A stretch of 64,000 nt of DNA from Phymatolithon calcareum. Taxonomy: Eukaryota > Rhodophyta > Florideophyceae > Hapalidiales. Location of the stretch: the NCBI GenBank assembly GCA_977006965.1, contig OZ345368.1:1984001-2048000 (forward strand), given 5' to 3'. The position numbers were made by a program, and so were the translations under genes. The notes beneath the pieces are model-generated. The model searched no databases. It was not told the origin of the DNA and saw nothing but the letters and a program-made list of their open reading frames with translations. This document shows, piece after piece, positions 1 to 10,835 of the stretch (its first letter is position 1; the number at the start of each line of letters is the position of its first letter).

Positions 1-2
1 GG

Positions 3-713
3 GTGAAAGCCCGTCAGAATGGTGATCCAGACTCGGACGACGACGACTCGCCGAGCGACAGTGAAAGCATAAGAAGTCGGAGAGGGGACCGACGGAAGGA
101 AAAGGGGAGACGCGATAGAAGGAGGCGTCGTCACAGCATCTCATCTGAGGATTCCTCAACCTCGAGCGACTCATCGGACTCTGATTCAGATTATAGCGGA
201 GGGCGCACCCGCAGGGGACGAAGGCAAAAGCGGGAGAAGCGAAAACTCGACAAGTTTTGGAAGCGCAAGGAAGAGGCATCTTATTACTTTAGTCTACCTC
301 TTCGAAAGAGGGTGACTGATGAGCGGCTGGAACTCATTTTCAGCCGCACACAAACGGTGACTGATTACGTGCGCACCCATAACTTCAAATCGGACCGCAA
401 TCGGTATGAAAGTGAAACTATAGCTTCGGCGGTGGACTTATTGATTGCTGATATAGGACTGAGAAAGGCTCGCAAATGCGATGCTGTTGAGGTTTTGCTT
501 CGGCGTCTGGCCAAAGTTGAACTGGCGGACCGCACCGGAAAATGGGAAGTAGCATCTCACATGTTCGATGAACGTTGTGAGGAGGGTGCGGTCACTCAAC
601 GCGAAGTCCGTGCCGCTCGAAGAGCGGCGCGGTTGGAGCGTGAGTTAATGAAACCCCCCGGGAAGGACCAAGCCATTAAGAGGGAAGGTCCAGGCGGGGG
701 TCGCCAAAATTAG
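3..713 (+). CDS. DIRS ORF1, Gag-like basic protein (5' partial)
   Basis: The frame is open to the window edge, so the true start lies outside. The first 90 residues alternate acidic/serine tracts (poly-D, S-D repeats) with strongly basic R/K/R-R-R stretches; the rest is helical and charged, with many Arg and Glu. No zinc knuckle is visible. Position directly before the RT frame, with an 11-base gap, makes it the structural nucleic-acid-binding protein of the element. Function is inferred from position and composition only. Confidence 0.6.
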   Translation: MKARQNGDPDSDDDDSPSDSESIRSRRGDRRKEKGRRDRRRRRHSISSEDSSTSSDSSDSDSDYSGGRTRRGRRQKREKRKLDKFWKRKEEASYYFSLPLRKRVTDERLELIFSRTQTVTDYVRTHNFKSDRNRYESETIASAVDLLIADIGLRKARKCDAVEVLLRRLAKVELADRTGKWEVASHMFDERCEEGAVTQREVRAARRAARLERELMKPPGKDQAIKREGPGGGRQN

Positions 714-724
714 TAAATAAAACT

Positions 725-2656
725 ATGAAAATATTTGAAACCTTTGACAGGCGGGAACTATTTCCTATGCCTATTGCTCACCACTTTAGTGACAATGGGG
801 CATCCGGGTCTCGACAGAGGTCCCGAGTTAGGAAAGGTAACTCTATATCGTCAGCTGCAAGAGAAGCCTTGGCAAGCCTAAACGCCCTGGCGAGGGGTCA
901 GATAATTAGTATTGACGACCCCATTCTAGCTACGAACGAGAAACCTAATGCCAGTCAAAGGGAAATATGCTGTTTAGTGAATGATTCATGTGCCCTGGCG
1001 TTCCGCTGGCAACTTTTGTTACGAGCGGACCAAGGGGTGAGGCAGAGAGTCCAGAAGGAGAGCTTTGTCTATTTAGAACAGCGATGTCAAAATGGGGTCC
1101 AAATGGAGGCATCAAAATTGTCGTTACCCAGTGGGGGGGTAGCCGGCACTGTGGAAATGATCGACGTTCTTCCACAATACTTGGCCGAGCAGTATGCTGA
1201 CCCAAGAGGGATTCTGAATGATCTACATCCCACCAAAAAGGAATTGGCGGCAACACGTGGCTTCATGGGGGTGAAGCCAGATGAGTATATCCGAGTTGTT
1301 CAAACACTACGGGAACGAGGCATCGTCGTTCTGTCGAAAGAGAAGCCAAAAGTCATTAACGGAATATTCGCAGTTCCGAAAAAGGAGAAGCAGCGGCTTA
1401 TAATAGACGCTCGAAAGGCCAACCTTTATTTCCGCGCCTCACCCGAGGTCAATCTCCCGAACCCGGGAGATTTCGTTGATCTTTGTCTTTCGGACGAAGA
1501 CACGCTACATTGCGGAAAGACAGACATGGACAACTTTTATCATCGTATTCGAACGCCCACTTGGATGTGGACGTACTTTGGCCTACCAGCCCTTTCTTGT
1601 GAAGGGCAGCGGTGCTGGCCGATGGTATGTGTGCTCCCGATGGGTTGGTCGCACTCGGTGTTTGTTGGACAATCTATACACGAAAACGTGTTAAAGGACC
1701 TGCCTTATATTGATCCACGCAATGCTATCTTGCCGGCTAACAGCTTCTTGATCGACAGAACACGCCACGGAATATACATCGACGATTTCTTCATCCTTGG
1801 GAGAACCCTTACCGAAGTCCATGCTGGGATAACGGGCGCACGTGATCAATGTGCGAAGAATGGGTTCCCCGCTGGGGACGAGAAAGTCGAGCTCCCTCCT
1901 AGGCGCACAACCGACATCTTAGGCATAGAGGTCCAATCGGATGGATTGATGCTCCCAAAAAGAGCAAAAATGTCATCACTTCTTGCCGAAACGCACGAAA
2001 TGGTTAGAGCGAGACTTTGGCCCAAGGAAAGCCTTTCATCAATTCTTGGAAAATGGGTTTGGTTTCTCCTCTTACGTCGGCCGATGCTTTCGATCATCAA
2101 AGAGTGCTATGAGATGTTGCACGCCCCGCGCTACCATAGCTCCCCAACTTATGGGTCCAGGTGTGAGCTGTGGACTTTGGCGAGCCTTTCACCCCTAATC
2201 TATGGCAATATCAGAAGACCGTTCTGCCAAAGAGTTCTCTGTATCGATGCCAGCAACCAAGGAGCTGGAGTCGTCTATGCAGATGCAAGCGCCGAGGAGT
2301 ACCACCACCTTCTCCAAGGCCTTCCAGTGGGTGAATGGCAAAACCAAAAAGCGTGGAAAGTCGCCATTCGTCACAAATGGCGAAAAAGGGAGCATATAAA
2401 CATACTCGAGGGAAAGGCCTTAATTCTGGGTCTAAAATGGATCTTGCGAAACAAAAGTAATTTTGGACGCAAACTGATAATCGGGGTGGACAACCAAGCG
2501 CTCATTGGGGCGCTTGAAAAAGGACGGTCAAGTCTTGGACTACACCACATCTGCAGACAGGTAGCGGCTCTCACCATCGCCGGAGACTTGCACATTAAGT
2601 GCTTGTACGTACCTAGTGCAAACAATCCCGCAGATGGGCCGTCCAGGACGTTTTGA
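725..2656 (+). CDS. DIRS reverse transcriptase / RNase H
   Basis: 643 residues from an ATG 11 bases after ORF1. RT motifs in order: TDMDNFY (motif A Asp) near residue 265, PMGWSHS (motif B) near 305, and YIDDFF (catalytic YxDD) near 350. RNase H follows: IDASNQGAGVVYAD with its first Asp near residue 510, the Glu in ILEGKALILGL, the Asp in GVDNQAL, and the C-terminal NPADGPSR typical of DIRS RNase H. All catalytic acids are present and the frame is unbroken, so it could be active. The last 23 bases overlap the recombinase frame. Confidence 0.9.
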   Translation: MKIFETFDRRELFPMPIAHHFSDNGASGSRQRSRVRKGNSISSAAREALASLNALARGQIISIDDPILATNEKPNASQREICCLVNDSCALAFRWQLLLRADQGVRQRVQKESFVYLEQRCQNGVQMEASKLSLPSGGVAGTVEMIDVLPQYLAEQYADPRGILNDLHPTKKELAATRGFMGVKPDEYIRVVQTLRERGIVVLSKEKPKVINGIFAVPKKEKQRLIIDARKANLYFRASPEVNLPNPGDFVDLCLSDEDTLHCGKTDMDNFYHRIRTPTWMWTYFGLPALSCEGQRCWPMVCVLPMGWSHSVFVGQSIHENVLKDLPYIDPRNAILPANSFLIDRTRHGIYIDDFFILGRTLTEVHAGITGARDQCAKNGFPAGDEKVELPPRRTTDILGIEVQSDGLMLPKRAKMSSLLAETHEMVRARLWPKESLSSILGKWVWFLLLRRPMLSIIKECYEMLHAPRYHSSPTYGSRCELWTLASLSPLIYGNIRRPFCQRVLCIDASNQGAGVVYADASAEEYHHLLQGLPVGEWQNQKAWKVAIRHKWRKREHINILEGKALILGLKWILRNKSNFGRKLIIGVDNQALIGALEKGRSSLGLHHICRQVAALTIAGDLHIKCLYVPSANNPADGPSRTF

Positions 2657-3602
2657 TCTAATTAGCCTTCGGGTTGATGAGAGCACGAAAGAGCAATACA
2701 ATCGTGGTCTAAACGCCTTCATCAAATTCCTACAGGAAGAAGGCGCTGACAACTTCTCAGACCTGCAAAAAGTCGAGGGCCACCTACTCGACTTTGCGGT
2801 ACACACCTACAAAACCCGCAATAAACAGGGCAGACAGCTGGTAGTCAATGCCATGCTGGCTGTGGAGCTCTATTTTCCCAACCTTCGAGGGAAAATGAAA
2901 GATCTTCGAGCCTCGCTCGAGGGTTGGGCCAAAGTCGTTCCTATCCAACCCAGGAACAACATCTCCGAGCCCGTCGCGTATGCAATTGCATACGAGCTCC
3001 TCAAAAATGGCCGCCCAGACATGGCCACAGCAATTTTGCTCATTTTCGATTGCTATCTCCGATCTGCAGATGCCGCTAACGCACGGTGTCGAGGCTTCCT
3101 ATACCTTGATCGACCCCAGGGTCCCAACCAGAATTACTACGGCATACTAACACTTCCCCGAACAAAAAGGGGCCGTAACGAGTCTGTCTTCATCCGTGGC
3201 AAACTCATCGCCGTACTCATCCAGCGGCAGGTCAACATCCAATCCGCCAACGGGTTGGAACCGAACAACAAAATCTTTAAGTTTGTAATGTCGACCATTC
3301 GAAAGCGCATGATCCCTATCCTCCTGTCGTTCAATATCGACATTGGCAGCACCAAACTGCACGGCCTTCGTTATGGCGGTGCCACCACCGACCACATGCA
3401 CGGCCGTCTCACGCGCGACGAAATCCAACAGCGCGGCCGCTGGGCGTCACCCAAGTCCATGCGCCAATACCTCCAACCCGACCACGTCCACCACCAGCTT
3501 GCCAACCTCACCCCCAACCTCCAGCGTCGATTCCAACGTCAACTCACCCACCGCTATAGGCTATTCAACGTCGAGCCTCCCACTCCATCATCCGAAGCGT
3601 AA
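2634..3602 (+). CDS. DIRS tyrosine recombinase (YR integrase)
   Basis: The ATG at 2634 lies inside the RT frame (23-base overlap in another frame). About 320 residues with an N-terminal helical SAM-like DNA-binding region and a C-terminal catalytic domain. Catalytic signatures: Arg in DCYLRSAD, the H-x-x-R box in LHGLRYGG, and the Trp and nucleophile Tyr in GRWASPKSMRQYLQ. It would integrate the circular cDNA of the element by strand exchange without a target-site duplication. The frame is intact. Confidence 0.9.
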   Translation: MGRPGRFDLISLRVDESTKEQYNRGLNAFIKFLQEEGADNFSDLQKVEGHLLDFAVHTYKTRNKQGRQLVVNAMLAVELYFPNLRGKMKDLRASLEGWAKVVPIQPRNNISEPVAYAIAYELLKNGRPDMATAILLIFDCYLRSADAANARCRGFLYLDRPQGPNQNYYGILTLPRTKRGRNESVFIRGKLIAVLIQRQVNIQSANGLEPNNKIFKFVMSTIRKRMIPILLSFNIDIGSTKLHGLRYGGATTDHMHGRLTRDEIQQRGRWASPKSMRQYLQPDHVHHQLANLTPNLQRRFQRQLTHRYRLFNVEPPTPSSEA

Positions 3603-3679
3603 TCAATCACCGCACCTCATCCTTCGCCGCGTTCGCCCCTTCACTTGAATCATACTAACCGACTGATGCCGTCCGATAC

Positions 3680-3730
3680 GGCGAGAATCGCAAGAACAAT
3701 CCTTCGTTCTTTCCCGTCGCAATTCTCGCC
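3680..3730. repeat. Hairpin downstream of the DIRS recombinase
   Basis: GGCGAGAATCGC at 3680 pairs with GCAATTCTCGCC ending at 3730 (one G-T pair), with an inner stem AAGAAC/GTTCTT. It lies about 80 bases after the recombinase stop, where DIRS-type elements carry terminal or internal complementary repeats. It may be part of the element's terminal structure or an RNA 3' hairpin. Confidence 0.6.
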
Positions 3731-4089
3731 AGAATTAAATGTTGGTGGAGCCGATTCGCCGAAACCGAACCGATGACAACGCGAACGCATTCGCCTTGAC
3801 AAGTGGCCCAATCACCGAGGGTCACTAATACCGTATGCTGCCTTCCGCGTTGCTGAGTGTGTAAGTAGTTTCGTTTAGATTGAAGAAAGGAGTTTTGCCC
3901 CTACCTGCGACAAATATAGTACTGGCATTAAAAATCAAATCTTTTCAAACACACCAAGTTCCTTTAGTTAAATTATGTAATCGTGTGCTTTGAACAGTTA
4001 GAACATTCTGAATGTCGACAACTGCGAAGTTGTCGTAATTACTTGTACAACTCCCTTCCACCCCTCTCTGCCGTTGTTTTTAATATAAT

Positions 4090-4782
4090 CTAAGTTTATT
4101 TAAAAGCCTCACACGGACTTTCGAAGATCTGGGCAAGGCTTCCTCAGATGATACCTACCTTTGTGCAGCTCATGAAACGCCCACTAGAAGGGTGGACGGG
4201 AAAACTTAGAATCCAACGTAATTCTATCTCAGTCCTCTACGAGATTGTTGGGTCTTGGGCTCAACCTCTTTTTGCCCTCGCTGTCGTTGTGGCGAATTTC
4301 ACCTTGTACATTCAGACTTTCGTCGAAATCAGGAGATCGCGTTTTGCCACATGTCTGTTGCTCTGATACCTGTGTCTGTGTGGTCAGTGCTCTGGATTGC
4401 AACGAAAAGTTTGAGGATCGAGAATCCCAAGAACAGGCAGAAAAGCGAGTAATTGGCTCTCACCTCTGCTACCAGTCGTGTTAAACGTCTTACATTTGTT
4501 GGTGATAGATTCATGACGATTTCTTACCGTACGATGAATGCTGGCACTGACGTAAAGGAAAAATCGAGTCACTGATCTGCTGCTGGCAACAGAACGTCCG
4601 AGAAAAAGCATCAATTGGGCGAAAATTGGACCTTCCGTCGTAGGCCGAAGCTTCAAACTTCGGCACAATTGTGGAACGACCTCCTGATTTCTCATCAGAA
4701 AGCTGCTTCATGAGCGCTCAAATTCTATCTTGATTCACTATTGAGTCAATAGTATTGACCTCAAAGAACATGTAAAATATTG
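4090..4782 (-). repeat. R1, SINE-like repeat with a LINE-C tail (copy 1, left part)
   Basis: On the minus strand this repeat ends with the LINE-C 3' sequence (…GTGAGGCTTTTAAATAAACTTAG at 4090-4115) but carries an unrelated body. The same 0.85-kb unit occurs in arm 1 (about 30,870-31,700) and arm 2 (50,166-51,010). No coding domain is recognised. Its right part is displaced to 14,027-14,212 by a LINE-C fragment and the Ty3/gypsy element. Confidence 0.65.
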
Positions 4783-5264
4783 TATCCAAATGAAGTGCCC
4801 GAAAGCAGAAACAAGCATAAATTGCAATACACAAGGAAAGATATCGCCGCGATGGAAACCAGAGAGCTGTTTGGTGAAGCTGTAAAGCGTATCCAAACAA
4901 ACCACCAAACACTTCGATCTAAATTTCTGGCAATGGAAGGAGACCGCCTAGAATCGAAGCGGAAAAGGAAGATTCCATACGATAAGACAACTGAATTGCC
5001 AGCAATACTCAAGTTCCCCAAGTTGAAGCACAGACAATTTGTACTGCAGTATGCCTCGGAAGATTCCCACAGGTGTCAACAACAAGTATGGCCGAAGAAT
5101 TCGGGATAAGAGCCAGAGAGCATGTGGAAACCCTTGAAAGCACGCTAACAGTGTACTACCTAGAAGGAAAAAAACGACTAGAAGCAGAAAGGACGCCAGA
5201 TGTGTTCCTACTATTTAGAGAGACACTCATAGAACGCATGAAGAACGAAGAAGGCCTGTATTGA
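4783..5264 (+). pseudogene. LINE-C ORF2 C-terminus, frameshifted
   Basis: Two overlapping frames (to about 5065, then 5073-5264) encode the conserved LINE C-terminal domain: a basic R-Q-x-x-L-Q-Y-A box followed by a helical tail ending LIERMKNEEGLY. Compared with the copy at 34,984-35,253, a one-base loss near 5062 (GCCTCGGAAG against GCCTGTGGCAG) breaks the frame. The box is the counterpart of KWFFGRFP in LINE-A. Confidence 0.75.
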
Positions 5265-5469
5265 TTCGTATAAGGCAAGGCAAAAAGCGGTCGAGTCCAA
5301 GCACCAGTAATCCTGTAGAGGAATGAGATAGGATTACTTTGAATCCTGAGTTTTCCCTCCGCGATTCTAGTGGGCATTTCGTGAGCTGCACAAAGGTAGG
5401 TAGCATCAGAGGAAGCCTCGCCCATATCTTGGGAAGTCTGTGGGCCTATTAAATAAACTGAAAAAAATA
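4783..5469 (+). mobile_element. LINE-C 3' fragment, 5'-truncated, in R1
   Basis: Holds the C-terminal coding end and full 3' UTR of LINE-C, ending GGGCCTATTAAATAAACTG. A 10-bp target duplication TAAAATATTG lies at 4773-4782 and again at the right end, split as 5470-5475 plus 14,027-14,030 because the Ty3/gypsy element later landed inside it. The uninterrupted site is visible at 50,826-50,836. Confidence 0.8.
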
Positions 5470-5475
5470 TAAAAT

Positions 5476-5794
5476 TGTAATGCCTTTGAATGGGCATTAT
5501 GATGCGCACTTCAGAGAGATCTTTTCACTGCTCGTTAGCCAATTATCGTTGAGTACCTCCGGGAGATTTTAGTAGAAATAGCTCGCCGAGTTCACATAGC
5601 AGAGAGAGAGGGAGAAAACCAAGAACACACACTCAACACTCCAACACACAACACAATAGTGGAGACACTCACTGTCTCCACGGGCACACGTTTCCGAATA
5701 AACGAACCCGCACATACAACTTTACTGTGCGGGGTGCCCTCTAGTGTGCCTTCGTGCACGCACTTAACGACGCACAGCCAACGCGTACGTTACA
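5476..5794 (+). repeat. Ty3/gypsy 5' LTR
   Basis: 319 bp, from TGTAATGCC to CGTACGTTACA. Nearly identical to the 3' LTR except for about 30 extra bases in the CA-rich stretch around 5616-5655. AATAAAC near 5698 could be the polyadenylation signal. Confidence 0.92.
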
Positions 5795-5812
5795 TGGTGG
5801 ATCTGCTACTCG
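5795..5812 (+). promoter_or_regulatory. Primer-binding site
   Basis: TGGTGGATCTGCTACTCG starts directly at the LTR end. The leading TGG is complementary to the CCA end of a tRNA; which tRNA is not determined here. Confidence 0.6.
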
Positions 5813-5987
5813 TTTTCAAACCTCGCACATAGCTCTTGCTCTGCGCTCTCCTCGTTGCCAACTTTCCTGCTTCGCGCTTCGTCCCCAGCGCACACGCCGT
5901 TTCGATACTTGCCTCGCTGTATTCTCGCCGTTTCATTTCATCCTGTCTCACACCATGGCGACGAACAACGCGGTAGAATAAAACTGC

Positions 5988-7211
5988 ATGTCGCGACAAA
6001 TTATTGTCGCCCAACAGAAACTCCACGACACCTTCGTTTATCGCCCCGATATGGACGCTTTGTACTGGATCTCGGGCGCGGCAGACCTCTGTCGTGACCT
6101 CAATGTACGCAATCCGGTGGATATTGCTCGTCTTCTCACTGCCGAATTTCGGAACTGCTGTCCTATTAAGGATGTCGTGGAGGCGCACATCGCGTCGCAC
6201 GAACCTAGCGACGGTCCGCAAACGCCTTGTTATCCTGTCTGTATTTTGGAATTCGCTCTCTCCAACGATCGCGTGTATACCAAACCAACGGCAGACCTCA
6301 CCAGCGCTCTTTCTCGCTACGTCAAACCTCTGACTATGGACGTAAATGAGCATTTGTCTGCCCATTTGGCCAAGGAGGAAGACTTGCTTCGCCGCCGCGA
6401 CGTTCGCATTTCATCCGACGCTCTTCACGAGGCGATGTACCGTAGTACCACTCCGGCTGGCAAACGCGTTTCTGGTGCTGTCGAAGACGCAATCGTTGCT
6501 CGACTTCTCGACTCCTTACGTCCATCCGAGCAAGATTTTATCGAGCATTTGGACCGCCTCATCTTGTACTGGAGTGAGTCAAACTGGACTCTGACGGCTC
6601 TTATTGAATCCATACGCTCGTACGAACGCAAGATGAACTCTTTACCGGCCTCTTCGTCCTCCGCTCATGGATCTGCCCTTATCAGGCACTATCAGGCAAA
6701 GACTGAGGCTCGCTCATCTCGCTCTACCGCACGAGCTTACAATTTGTACGACCCCACTAGCTATCTCCGCTCTGCTCGTTCGCGTCCTGTTTCTGCCGAA
6801 CTTCGGAAGAAGCAGCTCCGCTCTGAACCGATTCCCGGGGACAACGACAATCCGACCCTCATTCAGTCGATTACACAGATTTCCTCCGTTGCGGACACAC
6901 TGAAAAGTATGTATGCCGACCGAAACCCCGGCGCGGTACCGGACAAGTCCTCTAGGAAACCAAGACGCGCCCCAACCCAGCGGTCAACACACTGTTTACG
7001 CTGCGGGAGCCCTTCTCACCACATTTCTGATTGTTCTATCGAGGACGATGACGTCGCTAAGGATATGCGGGACGCGCACACTGCCAACAATGGTTTCAAT
7101 CCGCTTCCTCGGTATGCAGAGCACAGATCTTCGCTCGCCCATACGTGGATACTGCGCGAGACCCGTTGGCCTAAGTCTTGGCTTCGATCGCCTGGCGATT
7201 CAAAAAACTAG
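5988..7211 (+). CDS. Ty3/gypsy Gag
   Basis: 407 residues from an ATG about 190 bases after the 5' LTR. An N-terminal helical capsid-like region is followed by a basic linker and one CCHC zinc knuckle, C-LR-C-GSPS-H-HISD-C, near residue 340. The frame is intact and overlaps the protease frame (from 7178), compatible with frameshifted Gag-Pol expression. It would package the element RNA. Confidence 0.88.
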   Translation: MSRQIIVAQQKLHDTFVYRPDMDALYWISGAADLCRDLNVRNPVDIARLLTAEFRNCCPIKDVVEAHIASHEPSDGPQTPCYPVCILEFALSNDRVYTKPTADLTSALSRYVKPLTMDVNEHLSAHLAKEEDLLRRRDVRISSDALHEAMYRSTTPAGKRVSGAVEDAIVARLLDSLRPSEQDFIEHLDRLILYWSESNWTLTALIESIRSYERKMNSLPASSSSAHGSALIRHYQAKTEARSSRSTARAYNLYDPTSYLRSARSRPVSAELRKKQLRSEPIPGDNDNPTLIQSITQISSVADTLKSMYADRNPGAVPDKSSRKPRRAPTQRSTHCLRCGSPSHHISDCSIEDDDVAKDMRDAHTANNGFNPLPRYAEHRSSLAHTWILRETRWPKSWLRSPGDSKN

Positions 7212-9623
7212 ACTTGGCTGGCATCTCTCCCTGGCATGCAAGCCCGATCCAAGATCCATGGTCACTGTCCATCGACTCAGGCCAAATTGTTTGCGGTGTC
7301 TCCGCCTACGCTCAGCTGCAGTCGACCTCTCGTTTCACGACATCTATCAAGCTCCTCAACTCGATACATGGTTCTGTCACTGCCTTGGTTGACACTGGCG
7401 CCGAGCGCACATGCATCTCTACAACTCTGTTCCACAAAATGCGTTCCAAAGACAAATCTCTGAGTCTTTTCGATCCCTCTCTTCGTCTCTCTGGTGCCAA
7501 CGGATCTCTTCTCTCCGTCAAAGGCGCTGTTCGTTTTCTTCTTTCGCTCACACATCGTATTTCTGTCACAACAGACGTTATCGTCTGTGAAAATCTCTCG
7601 CACGATGTTATCCTCGGTTTGGACGTTCTCATCAGCACCCGCGCTGTCATCAACTTACACGACCAGTCCGTGATGTTCCGCTGTCTTGACCCATCCGTTT
7701 CTCCGGAGTATGCTTACTTTGTCACTGTTCCTGTTCCGGAGACCTACCTCACTCTGTCCGATGATGTGAAGATTCTTCCGCGACAACAGCACCTTGTGGT
7801 GGCACATTTCTCCTCCCCGCCGCGCTCTCCCGTGATTTTGGCCCTCCCGAACGTGACTTCCACGGCACAGTTCCACATCTGTGTCTCTAACCCCGTTTTC
7901 GACACATCGTGCGTTAATATGCGCATTATGGTGATTCCCGCAAAGCTCCCTAAGAGACTGCACTTGTCCGTTGTTCACACTTTTCACGACGTCAACCTAG
8001 TACTTATCGGGACTATACGCATTTCCGAACAACAGGCTGATTTATCCTGGTCCGACATACCCTCGGATGTGTCTTTACCACCGGCATCGCTTGCACCAGA
8101 CGAGGCCTCTTTCCTTTTTTTTTTGACGAAAATTCGCCTACTCTCGACTACGATACTGCTCTTGATTCCAACCTGTCTGCTGAGCGGGGAAATCAACTCC
8201 GTGCGGTGCTTCACTCCCACGCAGACGTTTTCGCACCGGACCCGTCCGCGCCGGAAACTATGCGCAATATCCCTCCCGTCACAATCGACACTGGACCTGC
8301 GCAACCTATTCGCTGTCCTACTTTCCGTCGCCATCCACATGCCCATCGACACATCGAAGAGCAAGTTCAGCACATGCTGCGACAAGGGCTTGTCGAGGAA
8401 ATTCGTTCCAACTGGTCTTTCCCTGTTGTTCTAGTGTCCAACCCAATGGCAAAATACGATTTTGCATTGATTACCGCCGCCTCAATGCAGCCACTCTTCA
8501 AGCCGCGTATCGGCTACCAAGCTTGGATGACATTCTGGACTCTTTGCACGGCATGAAGTATTTCTCCACTCTTGGCGCTGCTTCTGGGTTCCATCAACTG
8601 CCTTTGGCCCGCTCATCAAGTGAAAAGACTGCTTTCTCCACTCGGTCCGGCCTGTATCAGTGGCGTCGATTACCTTTCGGATGGATAAATGCACAGGCTA
8701 TGTTTCAACAGACCATGGACTACATTCTTTGTGGCCTCAACTACCATTGTGCTCTCATCTACTTGGATTATATAATCGTGTTTTCTTCCTCGTTCAAGAC
8801 TCATCTTCGCGATTTGCGTGTTATTTTCAACCGTTTGCGCTTCTTCAAGTGTCAGCTGAACCTTCGCAAATGCAAGTTTGGCGCAGCCAATATCGAGTAC
8901 CTGGGTCACATGGTTACTCAAAACGGGGTACTTCCCAAACCGGCATTAGTCGACGCCGTCAAGAGTTTTCCGTCTCCACAACATGCCGAAAGTCCCTCTG
9001 CCGGGAAGAAGGCTGTCAAAAGCTTTGTTGCTCTCGCCAACATTTATCGTCGATTCGTCCCTCGTTTCGCTCACATCGCTGCACCTTTGGTTTCTTTAAG
9101 CCGGAAGAATTCGGAATTTGTTTGGACTCCAGAACGTGTAACTGCCTTTTCTGAACTTAGGAACCGCATTTCCCGCAGTCCTGTTCTCGCCTTTCCCCAA
9201 TGGGACAAACCGTTCATTCTCTCTACCGATGCTAGCGACATTGGCGTGGGCGCTGTGTTGCAACAGCATGACGACTCTGGCGAACTCAGGCCTGTCCAGT
9301 TTCTAAGTCACGCATTCACTGACCGTGAATCTGACTGGAGCACTCCAGAGAAAGAGCTTTTCTCTTTCGTTTACGCCCTCAAGAAATTTCGCGTGTATCT
9401 GTACGGACGCCCATTCGTATGGCGCACTGACGCCTCTTCCCTTCAGTGGCTCTCCACGGCCAAATCGTTGGCTCCCAAGTTGCTTCGCTGGTCGGTCTTG
9501 GTTTTTAGCTACCGTTTTACTGTCGAACGTGTGCCTGGGACGAGTATTAAAGTGGCCGACGCCTTGTCCCGGAATCCTGGTTCTTTGAGTTCCGTTTCTC
9601 CGATTATTACGTATCCGCTCTAG
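7178..9623 (+). pseudogene. Ty3/gypsy Pol: protease, RT, RNase H (broken)
   Basis: Protease: ALVDTGAERTC with the catalytic DTG near 7390. RT begins near 8200 and RNase H (STDASDIGVGAVLQQ) near 9220, ending with ADALSR. The frame is lost at a run of ten T near 8117-8127 and again near 8450. Both RT catalytic positions are altered: motif A reads STLGAASGF where the family has Asp for Gly, and motif C reads YLDYIIVF where the family has YxDD. The polymerase is therefore dead by mutation as well as by frame. Confidence 0.9.
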
Positions 9624-9731
9624 ATCTTATCGGTATCGCCCTCATCTTCGAGCAGCGCTTCTCCGACTGTCGAAGGCCTCTTCACTACTAAAAAGCTGAT
9701 CTCCGCCAAATACCGCGATCCCTATTGTCCG

Positions 9732-10835
9732 ATGTGGCACGAGCACCTGGGCAGAACTCAAGCGCTACCGCCACTCTCCCCGCCGGAGGCGCGAGCCCTG
9801 CAACTTTGCCACGATCAACACAAGACTAAGCTACGATCTCTCTCACCTCGTTTCATCATAGTCGAAGGTATCCTGATGCGTATTATGGACTTTACGTCCT
9901 ACTCTAAGACCCATCAAGCAGGTGATCTTCCCGGATCTCGTTCGTTCTTGCGCCCTGTTATTCCCCAGTCTCTTCGGGAATATGTTCTTCAGCACTTCCA
10001 TCTACCGTCTCATCGCCACGCTTTGCGCACTCTGCGTGACATTTCCCGACATTTCTACTGGCCTCAGCTCTTCAAAGATGTTGTCATATTCGTCTCCTCT
10101 TGTCACCCGTGCAATAGTCACAACTCCAAGTCGTATCTACAAGGACTGTTGAGTTCCACTCCGGCCACCTCACCTACGCATCGCATGATGCTGGATATCA
10201 TCGGCACTCGAACTACCACCCCGGAAGGCTATCGCTGGATTCTGGTCATGGTAAATTATTTTACCAAATGGCTTGTTGCGTTTCCGTTACGCGACAGAAC
10301 AAGCAGTACGATTATACGTGCGTTTAAGGATCACTTGCTTTCCGAAAGCTACGCTTGCCGCCACGACTTCGCCGACAGAGCACCCGAATTGTGGACTCCA
10401 CAGTTTCGACAGCTTATGTCCGACTATGGCTCGACTTTTATCCCTGGTCCGCCACATCATTCTCAATCTCAAGGGTTTGTTGAGCGTGCGAACAGGACTA
10501 TTCAAGATGCTATCGCAAAGAATCTCAAAGGTAGCGAACACCTCTGGTCGCAGTTCCTCCGCCCTGTCGTTCAGGCATATCGTCACACAGTCCATACCTC
10601 TACTGGGCATACGCAGTTTTTCTTAATGCACGGCTGGGAACCAGCTCCTCCGGCCTTGAACGCTCTCCTCCCGTCTACCCAGAAGGACCCGTCTCTTGCG
10701 GAATATGTATCCACTCTAAAGCACAATATCCAATCTGCTTGGGATGCTGCTGCTCTGCATCTGTCCCGGTACCATTCCAAAACGGAAGCAAAGTTAAACC
10801 GGTCTCGCAAGCAGTTCACTGTTCCCATTGGATAA
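9732..10835 (+). pseudogene. Ty3/gypsy integrase
   Basis: Continues Pol after the stop at 9623; the frame is open from before 9732. The zinc-binding HHCC domain is visible (HLPSHRH, then SSCHPC near 10,100). The core keeps its DDE triad: Asp in MMLDIIG, Asp in SDYGSTF, Glu in QGFVERANR. A TAA at 10,833-10,835 falls where the GD-x-VYVR module should start; LVYVRLPPN follows in the same frame, so this stop is a nonsense mutation. Confidence 0.88.

Larger units (their letters stand above)
1..3960 (+). mobile_element. DIRS-type (tyrosine recombinase) retrotransposon, left end outside window
   Basis: Three same-strand reading frames in the order basic Gag-like, reverse transcriptase/RNase H, tyrosine recombinase mark a YR retrotransposon (DIRS/Ngaro/PAT group). 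Such elements copy through RNA but integrate with a recombinase instead of a DDE integrase. No adenine methyltransferase domain was seen after the RNase H, which would fit a Ngaro- or PAT-like layout, but this is not decisive. The left terminus is cut by the window edge, so the diagnostic split or inverted terminal repeats cannot be examined. The right limit of about 3960 is inferred: from about 3965 the sequence aligns with the flank of repeat R1 near 50,060. Confidence 0.8.

Noticed and set aside
6334-8385. Minus-strand open frames opposite Gag and protease
   Set aside because: They lie antisense to well-supported coding sequence, with skewed composition and no motifs.
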